Assembly: GCA_017854255.1 (NCBI GenBank) | Contig: JAFMIA010000031.1 | Coordinates: forward strand, 1 to 33,523 | Reading direction: 5' to 3' | From: Pseudomonadales bacterium | GTDB taxonomy: Bacteria > Pseudomonadota > Gammaproteobacteria > Pseudomonadales > Azotimanducaceae | Length of the DNA stretch: 33,523 nt | In this document: in pieces, positions 1-7,360 of the stretch | Numbering within the stretch: the stretch's first letter is position 1 | Layout: every line of letters begins with the position of its first letter | Made by a program: the position numbers and the translations under genes | The notes under the pieces: generated by a model | The model's input: the letters and a program-made list of their open reading frames with translations, nothing else | Database searches by the model: none | Told to the model about the DNA's origin: nothing

Positions 1-69
1 GATCAAATCAAGTGCTCGATCGGCGTTGAACATTCCGTTTGAAAATGAAGCGGATCTTGCTTGCCGAGT

Positions 70-110
70 GCAAGGCTTGCCCCTGCACGCAATGCAGCGG
101 CAAGCCTTGC
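70..110. repeat. strong imperfect palindrome (stem-loop)
   Basis: The arms GCAAGGCTTGCC (70-81) and GGCAAGCCTTGC (99-110) are exact reverse complements over 12 bp. After a C-C mismatch (82/98) pairing resumes with CTGCA (83-87) and TGCAG (93-97) around a CGCAA loop. That gives 17 paired positions in 41 nt, plus a possible T-G and G-C pair outside. No T-tract follows on either side, so it does not look like a simple intrinsic terminator. A REP-like extragenic element, a recombination or protein-binding site, or a processed 3' end of an upstream transcript all remain possible. Confidence 0.75.
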
Positions 111-189
111 GCCGGGATGCAGTGGTCCGCCGGCTTTCCCAAGCTAGCCTTTGCTAAAGTGGTCATCCTTAAAGTGAAGGGTTCAGCAA

Positions 190-216
190 GGCGCTAGCGC
201 CGCTTAAGGTTAAGCG
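190..216. repeat. two adjoining palindromes
   Basis: GGCGCTAGCGCC (190-201) is a perfect 12-bp palindrome. It runs into CGCTTAA-GG-TTAAGCG (201-216), a perfect 7-bp inverted repeat with a 2-nt spacer. A competing longer pairing is GCCGCT with AGCGGC slightly downstream. No T-run follows. It may be a protein-binding site or an RNA structure; its function is unknown. Confidence 0.5.
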
Positions 217-450
217 TTGAGCGGCGTCCAATAGTCTTCTAACGCCATTAGCCAGCGATCGATCATGGTCTTGCCGAGGCCTGTTAGGCGCAGGGATAAG
301 GCGTGATGCGTGGTATGAACCGTATAAGAGAAATCACCTTTTATCCGGTACAATGAAAAACCAGCGCTAAAGCTGGATTCTAAGGCCAGCAAAGGATAAG
401 ATCTCGCGGTTTTTACGCCCCCACGCCCCTCTAATGTAAGAGAAAGTACC

Positions 451-2541
451 ATGACAGACTTAAGCCTATATAGAAATATTGGAATCTTTGCCCATGTTGA
501 TGCGGGCAAAACCACCACCACAGAAAGAATCCTGAACATTACTGGGAAGATCCACAAGATTGGTGAAGTGCACGATGGTGCGGCAACCACTGACTTTATG
601 GATCAGGAGCAGGAGCGGGGCATTACCATTCAGTCTGCTGCAACGACGACTTTTTGGAAGGATCATCGGCTGAATATCATTGATACGCCGGGCCACGTTG
701 ACTTTACGATCGAGGTTTACCGGTCTTTAAAGGTTCTAGATGGCGGGGTTGGTGTCTTTTGTGGCTCGGGTGGCGTTGAACCGCAGTCTGAAACCAATTG
801 GCGGTATGCCAATGAATCGGAAGTTGCGCGGATTATTTTTGTGAATAAGCTCGACCGCATGGGTGCCGACTTCTACCGCGTGGTCGATCAGGTCCGCACT
901 GTGCTTGCTGCGAATCCTTTGGTGATGACGCTCCCCATTGGAACTGAAGAACATTTCAAGGGTGTGGTTGATGTCCTTACTCAGAAGGCGTACATCTGGG
1001 ATGACTCGGGCGATCCCTTGAAGTACGAAGTGTCTGATGTCCCTGAGGACATGGTGGAACTGGTTGCAGAGTATCGTGAAAAGTTGATCGAAGCAGCCAT
1101 CGAGATGGACGAAGACCTTATGATGTCTTATCTGGAAGATGGCGTTGAGCCGTCCATTGATGAGCTTAAGCGATGCATCCGGTTGGGCACAATTGGGCTG
1201 AACTTCTTCCCAACCTATTGCGGTTCCGCATTCAAGAACAAGGGCGTTCAGAATATCTTAGACGCGGTCGTTGATTATTTACCGAATCCAACGGAAGTTG
1301 AGCCCCAAGAAGAAGTCGACATTGAAGGCAACCCAACGGGTGGTCTGGCTTTGGTTGATGCCAGTAAGCCGTTGCGCGCGCTCGCCTTTAAAATTATGGA
1401 CGATCGGTTCGGCGCGCTGACCTTTACGCGGGTTTATTCAGGAAAATTGAAGAAGGGCGATACGGTCCTGAATACTTTTACGGGTAAAACGGAGCGGATC
1501 AGTCGGATTGTTGAGATGCATGCCGATGAGCGGATCGAGCGAGACTCAGCGGAAGCGGGTGATATCGTTGCACTGATTGGTCTTAAGAATACCCAAACGG
1601 GACATACACTTGCCGATCAAAAGAACCCTGCAACCCTCGAGCCGATGGTCTTTCCGGAGCCTGTTATTTACATCGCGATTTCGCCCAAAGATAAGGGTGG
1701 TGCTGAAAAGATGGGACTGGCGTTATCGAAAATGATTCAAGAAGATCCCTCCTTCCATATGGAAACCGATCAAGAGTCTGGTGAGACAATCATTAAAGGT
1801 ATGGGCGAGTTACATCTGGATATTAAGGTTGATATCCTTCGGCGAACCCATGGCGTTGACGTGGTTGTGGGCAAGCCCTTGGTTGCCTATAGAGAGACGA
1901 TTACCCAGCGCGTCGAAGACAGCTACACCCATAAAAAGCAATCCGGCGGCTCGGGTCAGTTTGCAAAAATCGACTACGCGGTTGAGCCAGCAGAAGCAGG
2001 CACAGGGTATATCTTCGAATCGGTTGTCACAGGGGGCAACGTGCCGCGAGAGTTTTGGCCAGCGGTCGAGAAGGGCTTTCGAGTCTGCCTTGAGGAAGGT
2101 CCGCTTGCGGGGTACCCCTGTTTGGATGTGAAGTTGACGCTGATTGATGGTGCTTTCCACGCTGTTGACTCGTCCGCGATTGCTTATGAGCTTGCCTCCA
2201 GGGCGGCATATCGGCAAACGATGCCCAAGGCGGCGCCTCAAATCATGGAGCCCATCATGAAAATCGATGTGTTCACGCCAGAAGACCATGTGGGTGACGT
2301 GATTGGTGACTTGAACCGTCGTCGCGGCATGATCCAAGGACAAGAGCCTGGTCCGACAGGTGTTCGGGTGAAGGCGTCTGCGCCCCTATCTGAAATGTTT
2401 GGTTATATTGGTGACCTTCGAACGATGACCTCTGGTCGTGGTCAGTTTTCAATGGAGTTCAGTCATTATGATCCAACGCCTAGAAATGTCGCTGAAGATG
2501 TCATTAAAGATGCCAAAGAGCGTAAAGCCGCAAAAGGTTAA
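451..2541 (+). CDS. fusA2: elongation factor G paralogue (EF-G2 type)
   Basis: A 696-residue translational GTPase of full EF-G length. The GTP-binding motifs are plain: P-loop AHVDAGKT (14-21), switch region ERGITI (55-60), DTPGH (78-82) and NKLD (132-135). Domains II to V follow, including GMGELHLD and a C-terminal RRRGMIQG segment. EF-G drives ribosomal translocation and, with RRF, ribosome recycling in the cytoplasm. The gene is not in a str operon (no rpsL, rpsG or tufA beside it). Its wording around residues 45-52 (TTDFMDQE) and the [17 protein letters not shown] stretch match the second EF-G that Pseudomonas carries. I infer a paralogue of the main fusA. Which of the two EF-G tasks it keeps cannot be told from sequence. 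The start at 451 has an AAGAGA Shine-Dalgarno sequence. Confidence 0.93.
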   Translation: MTDLSLYRNIGIFAHVDAGKTTTTERILNITGKIHKIGEVHDGAATTDFMDQEQERGITIQSAATTTFWKDHRLNIIDTPGHVDFTIEVYRSLKVLDGGVGVFCGSGGVEPQSETNWRYANESEVARIIFVNKLDRMGADFYRVVDQVRTVLAANPLVMTLPIGTEEHFKGVVDVLTQKAYIWDDSGDPLKYEVSDVPEDMVELVAEYREKLIEAAIEMDEDLMMSYLEDGVEPSIDELKRCIRLGTIGLNFFPTYCGSAFKNKGVQNILDAVVDYLPNPTEVEPQEEVDIEGNPTGGLALVDASKPLRALAFKIMDDRFGALTFTRVYSGKLKKGDTVLNTFTGKTERISRIVEMHADERIERDSAEAGDIVALIGLKNTQTGHTLADQKNPATLEPMVFPEPVIYIAISPKDKGGAEKMGLALSKMIQEDPSFHMETDQESGETIIKGMGELHLDIKVDILRRTHGVDVVVGKPLVAYRETITQRVEDSYTHKKQSGGSGQFAKIDYAVEPAEAGTGYIFESVVTGGNVPREFWPAVEKGFRVCLEEGPLAGYPCLDVKLTLIDGAFHAVDSSAIAYELASRAAYRQTMPKAAPQIMEPIMKIDVFTPEDHVGDVIGDLNRRRGMIQGQEPGPTGVRVKASAPLSEMFGYIGDLRTMTSGRGQFSMEFSHYDPTPRNVAEDVIKDAKERKAAKG

Positions 2542-2560
2542 ATCGTGTTGGTTATCAATG

Positions 2561-2580
2561 GACCGAGCGCCTGCTCGGTC
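2561..2580 (+). terminator. possible hairpin terminator after EF-G2
   Basis: GACCGAGC (2561-2568) and GCTCGGTC (2573-2580) form a perfect 8-bp stem with a GCCT loop, 20 nt after the EF-G2 stop. The following bases are not a T-run, so it is either a weak terminator or a 3'-end-stabilising hairpin. DUF1289 starts 38 nt beyond it. Confidence 0.45.
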
Positions 2581-2617
2581 GAAGATTTGGTAAGCGCGCA
2601 GAGCGGGCGTCACGCGC

Positions 2618-2794
2618 ATGAATAGGCCAGCGAATGAAAGCATTGAGTCGCCTTGTATAGGCGTTTGTGCGCTAGATGGGCTTACCTGTCTCGGGTGTGG
2701 TCGATCTGTTGATGAGATAGAGGCTTGGGCGCAGGCCTCCACGGCTGAGAGAGTTGCTATCCTTCAGCGGATCAAAATGGGTGTGACCCGTTGA
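2618..2794 (+). CDS. small DUF1289 family protein
   Basis: A 58-residue protein starting at ATG 2618; an in-frame stop at 2591-2593 excludes a longer product. The sequence reads ESPCIGVCALDGLTCLGCGR followed by VDEIEAWAQAS and an ERVAILQRI helix. This is the DUF1289 signature: SPCIxVCxxD, then C-x-x-C-x-R-x-x-x-EI-x-x-W. The four cysteines (residues 13, 17, 24, 27) have the spacing C-x3-C-x6-C-x2-C, which suggests a bound metal or Fe-S cluster. No function is established for the family. It lies 76 nt after EF-G2 on the same strand and may be co-transcribed, although a hairpin separates them. The Shine-Dalgarno sequence is poor. Confidence 0.85.
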   Translation: MNRPANESIESPCIGVCALDGLTCLGCGRSVDEIEAWAQASTAERVAILQRIKMGVTR

Positions 2795-2993
2795 TTGGGT
2801 AACCGCGAGGCGATCCGAGCTAAGGCGTTGTGGCGTTACCTCGAGAAGCAGTCCAACAAGTGCCGTTCAAGGTCAGTAGGCGAAATAAAACAAGAATGAG
2901 TCTCGTTCTGAGCGCCGCGAGGGGCGCCGGAGTGGCGGGCCCGTTTCGCGGCGTCAATGTTGTCACCGTTGACGTTCGTTGATTGAATGAGGT

Positions 2994-3467
2994 TTAACGT
3001 GTGGCGGTTAATTGATTAGGCCAGCCGAAGTGCGGTCGATCTTGCTGATACGGGCTGTTTTGGCTGCTCAGACAGATCGTGAGGGTGCCACTGTCGGGTT
3101 CTAGGCAGTGCCAGCGTATGGATTCTATGTGACCATGAACACTAAAGGTCTTGATAGCTCTTGGCTCGCCTTTAAACAAGCTGCGCAGGGCTGCCTGCGT
3201 GCCTAAGTGGCAAAGGTTAAGGGCGTCGCAGTTGGTATAGATAGCCGATTGGGTAAAAGAGATTTCTTTTTCTTGTTTTAAGCAGTGCCAGTTTAAGGTC
3301 TGTACCTCGCTGAAAGTTTGGCATTGGTAGCCCTTTTTGGTTAAGAGTTGAACGCCCTTTTGGTGGGGGTTGGTTGCCAATGTTTTAATGGTTTTAATCG
3401 AGGCACCCTTCAGTACGCAGGGTGCCAAGAGTGCTAAAACTACGATAATAAATGTTATTTTGCTCAC
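2994..3467 (-). CDS. secreted cysteine-rich protein of unknown function
   Basis: A 157-residue protein with a GTG start at 3467, preceded by AAAGGA at good spacing. A signal peptide is clear: MSKITF followed by a hydrophobic stretch to about residue 20, with likely cleavage after LKGA. The single Cys in that stretch lacks a proper lipobox. The mature part has six cysteines and two similar blocks, one holding NWHC and one holding RWHC, each about ten residues after a TFS-V motif. This suggests an internal duplication held by disulfides in the periplasm or outside the cell. I do not recognise the family. It is divergent from the AraC-type regulator, with a 228-nt shared control region. Confidence 0.7.
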   Translation of the reverse strand: MSKITFIIVVLALLAPCVLKGASIKTIKTLATNPHQKGVQLLTKKGYQCQTFSEVQTLNWHCLKQEKEISFTQSAIYTNCDALNLCHLGTQAALRSLFKGEPRAIKTFSVHGHIESIRWHCLEPDSGTLTICLSSQNSPYQQDRPHFGWPNQLTATR

Positions 3468-3636
3468 GAAAATCCTTTTTCATGGGTTAAAAAAGCATTA
3501 TATAGCCAGTTTCACGATATCCGCCCTGATGTGACAAAAAGAGGTGCAGATTGTTCTTTTTGCATCCGTTTTGCGCAATCGCTAGGTTATAGCCGCTTGA
3601 TTCAATAAGATGAGCCGGGAATGGGGCCAAAATATG

Positions 3637-3665
3637 GCTTGGTTAATAAAGCGTTTTAGCCAAGC
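3637..3665 (+). promoter_or_regulatory. dyad / stem-loop ahead of the AraC-type regulator
   Basis: Positions 3637-3646 pair with 3656-3665 over 10 bp, including one T-G pair, around a 9-nt loop. The core arms are GCTTGG and CCAAGC. It lies 30 nt before the regulator's start codon. It could be an operator for autoregulation or a leader RNA hairpin; sequence alone does not decide. Confidence 0.45.
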
Positions 3666-3695
3666 ATGGTTGTGAATACAGGATGTAATTGAGCT

Positions 3696-4676
3696 ATGTC
3701 GAACACTAAGGCATGTAATAACGATTGGTATTTTGGTCCATCTGTCATTGCTTTAGGCGCTTTATCGAAAAGATTAGGCCGCCCAATGGCTTGGTTTGAC
3801 AGAGTGTCTAGCTCCGCATCGATTGATGCGTTGCCTGAAAGGATCAGCCCACGGGATCTCAGTGCGCTGCATCAGGCAATTCAATGCCAGCTGCTGCCAG
3901 GACAATGGGGACGTTTCTGGGGTAAAGACTCGTTTCAGTATGCTCCGACCGTCTGGACACTTTGCGCCGCTGCGCCGACCTTTGATGAAGTACTCAGTTC
4001 CGGTGCCCGGTTGAGCTTACTTGACTCGAGTGCGTTTATTTTTTCGCTACAAAAAAGGTTAGAAACGGTCAGTGTCACCATCTACCCGATTGTGGCCTTG
4101 GCAGAATGGCAGCACTTGATGCTAGTACAGCAGTTGGCATTGGGGTTTCCAAGGCTGGTTGGCAATCAAAATCTGGTGCGGTCTGTAGTGTTATCGGGGC
4201 GCCCTCAAACGATCAAGCAATTGGCTGCTTGCGAGCCCTCAGCTTGTCGTGAGTTAATTGGCGCATCGGAAGTGGTATTTGATCGCGCCATTTTAGAGCT
4301 AAAAAATCCAGCCGCCAGTGAAAGCTGGGAGGTCATTACCCGATCGGTTATAGAGCCGCTCATGGGGCTGCGGCTTAAGCAGCAGTCCGCAACCTATCGA
4401 GTGATTAAAGTATTGATTGATCATTGTGCTGCCGGCGTGCCGCTGGACATGGTTTCGGTTGCGGTGGCGCTCCACACTGAAAAATCGACCTTACGGCGAC
4501 GATTAAAGGCCGAAGGCCAGTCATTTTCCCGGTTATTGGCGCAGTTTCGGATTCAGGAGGCAGGGCTTAGATTATTAAAAGATGACGACCTTGCTCAAAT
4601 TAGCCACAGTCTTGGGTATCAGTCTGTTATCTCACTTAGGCGGCTGCTCAAAGACGCCCGGAAAGTTGCGGCGTGA
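3696..4676 (+). CDS. AraC family transcriptional regulator
   Basis: A 326-residue protein. Residues from about 15 to 200 resemble the arabinose-binding-like sensor domain (PF12625 type) found in the OruR/ArgR/VirS-like branch, with the typical LGFPRLVGNQNLVRSVVLSG-like middle part. The last ~95 residues form an AraC double helix-turn-helix: VSVAVALHTEKSTLRRRLKAEGQ-type first unit, then LAQISHSLGYQSV for the second. The protein stops about ten residues short of the usual C-terminal end; after RLLKDARKVAA the normal G-SPxxYR segment is absent. The inducer is unknown. It is convergent with the aldehyde dehydrogenase, so neighbourhood alone does not show that it controls that gene. Confidence 0.85.
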   Translation: MSNTKACNNDWYFGPSVIALGALSKRLGRPMAWFDRVSSSASIDALPERISPRDLSALHQAIQCQLLPGQWGRFWGKDSFQYAPTVWTLCAAAPTFDEVLSSGARLSLLDSSAFIFSLQKRLETVSVTIYPIVALAEWQHLMLVQQLALGFPRLVGNQNLVRSVVLSGRPQTIKQLAACEPSACRELIGASEVVFDRAILELKNPAASESWEVITRSVIEPLMGLRLKQQSATYRVIKVLIDHCAAGVPLDMVSVAVALHTEKSTLRRRLKAEGQSFSRLLAQFRIQEAGLRLLKDDDLAQISHSLGYQSVISLRRLLKDARKVAA

Positions 4677-4726
4677 TCGCAGCAAGTCCCGAAAGACCCT
4701 CTTACTGCGCCTAGGTGTGACAGGCG

Positions 4727-4756
4727 CTGGGATAGGCTCAAGTGAGGCTATCCCAG
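4727..4756. terminator. hairpin between convergent genes
   Basis: CTGGGATAG (4727-4735) pairs with CTATCCCAG (4748-4756). After a G-G mismatch, CTC and GAG pair around an AAGT loop. It sits between the AraC-type gene (+) and the aldehyde dehydrogenase gene (-), where it could end transcription from both sides. No T-run follows on either strand, so it would be a weak intrinsic terminator. Confidence 0.55.
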
Positions 4757-4770
4757 GGCGCGTTGTGCGT

Positions 4771-6192
4771 TCAGCCGAGCTTTTCGATGATATCGCCAAA
4801 CAATTCTGTATCAGAGGGCAGCTCTTTTGATTTGATCAGCGGTTTGGAAATCCAGGTCTCGTTGATCAGATCGCGCCAAGAAATGTTGTTGTTTGTTCCG
4901 TTGCCACCCCAAGAGCCGCAACCCAATGAAAAGGTTTGGCGCATGCCGTTCCAGAGATTGCCGCTATTGGACGCTGCTTGAGGCTGGTTGACCATCACGC
5001 GTGAGGTTCGGGTGGCGTTAGCGAGTTTCATAATATTGTCATCGCTGCTGGAATAAATACCGCAGGAGTGGCCTTGGCCTTGGTAGCTTTGAATGTTGTT
5101 GGTCAGTTCGATGGCATGATCAAGGTCTGAGGCTCGATACAAGGCCATAATGACTGAAAGTTTTTCGCCTGAAAATGGAAATTCAGCACCCCAGCCCGAT
5201 TCAATAACAATATAAAATTCTGTGCCTTCCGGTACCGTTAGGCCGGCCATCTCGGCTATTTTTGCAGCCGTTTGCGCAACAATCGTCGTATTGAAGTGGC
5301 CTTCGTCATCCCAAAGTGTCTTTTGAAGCTTTTGCTTTTCTTCAGCGTTGCAGAGGTAGCCGCCCTTAGCTTGCAGTTTGGCAATCATGTCATCGTAGAT
5401 TGACTCAACCAGGATGACGGAATTATCAGAAGAGCAGGAGGCCGCGAGGTCCAGCGTCTTAGAGAGATGAATTTTCGTCGCAGCATCGTCTAAGTCAGCA
5501 GTGTCATCAACCGTTATGACGGCATTTCCGACGCCGACGCCCAGTGCTGGCGTCCCGCTTGAATAAGCTGCGGTCACCATTGCACCGCCGCCGGTGGCGA
5601 GGACTCGATCACATTGTCGCATCAGCTCGTTTGTCAGTTCCAAGCTGGGGGTCTCGATGCCAATAACAAGATCCGCGGGCGCGCCGAGTTTTTCGAGGGC
5701 GGCGCGCATGAGATCGCAAATTTTCTTATTGGTCAGTTTGGCTCTTGGGTGAGGGGCCACGATAATCGCGTTCCTGCCCTTCACCGCATGAATGGCTTTA
5801 ATGACCGGGGTGGCCTCAGGATTGGTCGATGGCGAGAGTGCGCCAATAACGCCCATCGGTTTTGCGATTTTGATGAGATTTCGCTCGACGTCTTCTTCAA
5901 GGATGCCAACGGATTGGTCATGGATGATATCCATCAACGTTGCCCGAGTTTTTCGCTGAATCTTAAGGAACTTGCCGGCGTAGTTGCCAAGTTGGGTTTC
6001 ATCGACGGTGAATTGAGCGATGTCTTCGGCGACGCCCGGACGGGCAACGGACCAGACCATGGCTCGGATCAGGTCATCCACCTGTTCTTGAGTGTAATGT
6101 TCTATCGCGTGTTGAGCCGCTCGAGAGCGTCGAATGAGCTCGGCAATTTCTGCTGCTGCTGGGCTAAGCGCTTGATCGGTGGTGCTGGACAT
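4771..6192 (-). CDS. CoA-acylating aldehyde dehydrogenase (sulfoacetaldehyde dehydrogenase-like)
   Basis: A 473-residue enzyme. The start at 6192 is chosen because GGAGAG lies 6-7 nt upstream; a longer reading to 6258 adds only unconserved residues. The fold is aldehyde dehydrogenase, but the motifs are of the acylating branch (AdhE N-terminal half, EutE, SauS): SGTPALGVGVGN (212-223), LSPSTNP (119-125), and the catalytic Cys253 in AASCSSDNS. Such enzymes convert an aldehyde, NAD(P)+ and CoA to acyl-CoA. The SCSS setting and the C-terminal GCGSWGGNGTNNNISW-like ending resemble sulfoacetaldehyde dehydrogenase SauS, but no sulfonate genes are nearby. The substrate is therefore left open. The gene appears monocistronic, with tRNA-Pro upstream on the same strand. 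Confidence 0.85.
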   Translation of the reverse strand: MSSTTDQALSPAAAEIAELIRRSRAAQHAIEHYTQEQVDDLIRAMVWSVARPGVAEDIAQFTVDETQLGNYAGKFLKIQRKTRATLMDIIHDQSVGILEEDVERNLIKIAKPMGVIGALSPSTNPEATPVIKAIHAVKGRNAIIVAPHPRAKLTNKKICDLMRAALEKLGAPADLVIGIETPSLELTNELMRQCDRVLATGGGAMVTAAYSSGTPALGVGVGNAVITVDDTADLDDAATKIHLSKTLDLAASCSSDNSVILVESIYDDMIAKLQAKGGYLCNAEEKQKLQKTLWDDEGHFNTTIVAQTAAKIAEMAGLTVPEGTEFYIVIESGWGAEFPFSGEKLSVIMALYRASDLDHAIELTNNIQSYQGQGHSCGIYSSSDDNIMKLANATRTSRVMVNQPQAASNSGNLWNGMRQTFSLGCGSWGGNGTNNNISWRDLINETWISKPLIKSKELPSDTELFGDIIEKLG

Positions 6193-6277
6193 AGAGACTC
6201 TCCGGAGAATTTGAAAATGACGAGGTTGAAGTCTACACGGCTGCGGCAAGCCCGCCAAGAATGCAGGATTGGTGTTT

Positions 6278-6354
6278 TGGTCGGGATGGCGAGATTTGAA
6301 CTCACGACCCCTGCCTCCCGAAGACAGTGCTCTACCAGGCTGAGCTACACCCCG
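6278..6354 (-). tRNA. proK: tRNA-Pro (anticodon CGG)
   Basis: Read on the minus strand, this 77-nt gene starts CGGGGTG and ends CATCCCG-A-CCA, giving a complete acceptor stem with an encoded CCA. The D arm is GCTC...GAGC. The anticodon arm is CTGTC-TTCGGGA-GGCAG, so the anticodon is CGG and the tRNA reads CCG. The T arm contains GTTCAAATC. It matches the layout of E. coli proK. Confidence 0.96.
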
Positions 6355-6391
6355 ACGTGGCGAAATTATAATACAACTCGGATCAGGGTGT

Positions 6392-7360
6392 TTAAGTTTG
6401 TCGGTTTACCGAAAATTCGATCAATTGGATCAGAGCCTGTTTGAACGGGCTGTCAGGCAGAGCGCAAAGCGCATCCAGAGCCAGGCCTCTTTGGGCAAGG
6501 GCTTGTTCAAGGGTGTACTGCAACCCGCCAGAGGTATCGACAGCCTTGAGAATGGCGGGCAGCGCGTCCGCCGTGCCTGGGTTGTTAACAGCGGATCGGA
6601 TCAACGCGGCATCTTGCTCTGAGCCTTGTCGTAACGCGACGATGAGCGGCAGGGTCATCTTGCCTTCTGCCAAATCATCTCCGACATTTTTACCAAGATC
6701 ACAGGTCGTGCCATCGTAGTCGAGGAGATCGTCCATGAGTTGAAAGGCGATCCCAAGATGTTTGCCGAAGTGATTGAATGCACGCCTTGTGGTCTCGTTT
6801 GCATTGGCAAGGACTGAGCCCGAGTGCGCAGCGACTTCAAACAATAACGCCGTTTTTCGGTAGATCACCTCGCGATAAATTGTCTCTGTAATCTCGGGAT
6901 CCCGAAGATACATGAGTTGCTGAACCTCACCCTCAGCAATGCCATTGGTCGCTTTGGACAGCAGGCCCATAACGTCTAGGTTGCCGATCTCAACCATCAT
7001 TTCGAAGGCGCGTGAGTGCAAGAAGTCGCCAACCAACACGCTGGCGGCGTTGCCCCAAGTCGCATTGGCAGTTGCTCTGCCGCGCCTAAGAGATGAATTG
7101 TCGACAACATCGTCATGGAGCAGCATCGCCGTATGTAGAAATTCAATAATGACAGCCAGCTTAATATGCTCTGAGCCTTTGTAGCCACTAGCGCGGGCCG
7201 CCAATAGGACGAGTAAGGGCCTGAGGCGCTTGCCGCCGGCTTTAATGATGTACGCCGAGATTTCTTCAACCAAAGGGATGTCGGAGTTCAAGCTGTCGAT
7301 AATGAGCGCATCAACCGCTTCAAAATCTTCACGAACGGCTTCAAATATCGGTTGGAGCAT
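6392..7360 (-). CDS. ispB: octaprenyl diphosphate synthase (polyprenyl synthetase)
   Basis: A 322-residue trans-prenyltransferase that builds the long isoprenoid side chain of ubiquinone/menaquinone from FPP and IPP. The two aspartate-rich motifs are present: DDVVD (83-87) and DDLLD (210-214). The GGKRLRP substrate-binding segment (42-48) is also present. ATG at 7360 gives the usual family length; an upstream TTG at 7396 would add 12 unconserved residues. It is divergent from rplU across a ~500-nt region, the standard arrangement in gammaproteobacteria. Confidence 0.94.
   Translation of the reverse strand: MLQPIFEAVREDFEAVDALIIDSLNSDIPLVEEISAYIIKAGGKRLRPLLVLLAARASGYKGSEHIKLAVIIEFLHTAMLLHDDVVDNSSLRRGRATANATWGNAASVLVGDFLHSRAFEMMVEIGNLDVMGLLSKATNGIAEGEVQQLMYLRDPEITETIYREVIYRKTALLFEVAAHSGSVLANANETTRRAFNHFGKHLGIAFQLMDDLLDYDGTTCDLGKNVGDDLAEGKMTLPLIVALRQGSEQDAALIRSAVNNPGTADALPAILKAVDTSGGLQYTLEQALAQRGLALDALCALPDSPFKQALIQLIEFSVNRQT

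Larger units (their letters stand above)
1..450. other. non-coding region upstream of the EF-G paralogue
   Basis: I find no convincing gene here. The stretch holds a strong palindrome (70-110), a double palindrome (190-216) and a small hairpin in the presumed leader (arms CCAGC 361-365 and GCTGG 372-376). A weak -10-like hexamer TACAAT lies at 349-354 without a good -35. The EF-G ribosome binding site is AAGAGAAAG, just before the ATG at 451. Frame 2 is open from the window edge to a stop at 155-157, but the palindrome lies inside it, so I do not call a gene. Confidence 0.6.

Noticed and set aside
2-157. Frame open from the window edge to TAA at 155-157, a possible gene end
   Set aside because: It has no recognisable homology and runs through the strong palindrome at 70-110. 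An open frame of 51 codons is not rare by chance.
210-452. 80-codon minus-strand frame whose ATG overlaps the EF-G2 start
   Set aside because: No ribosome binding site, no recognised family, and its promoter would have to lie inside fusA2. A hairpin follows its stop, which is the only support.
1810-2343. 177-codon minus-strand frame inside the EF-G2 gene
   Set aside because: It is antisense to highly conserved EF-G sequence and has no features of its own.
2952-2974. CGTCAA/TTGACG inverted repeat as terminator of the secreted protein gene
   Set aside because: Only 6 bp with an 11-nt loop and no T-run on the minus strand.
2896-2982. 28-codon frame starting MSLVLSAARG between DUF1289 and the secreted protein gene
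   Set aside because: Too short, very GC-biased, no ribosome binding site.
6193-6258. N-terminal extension of the aldehyde dehydrogenase
   Set aside because: The added residues resemble no part of the family, and the ribosome binding site clearly serves the start at 6192.
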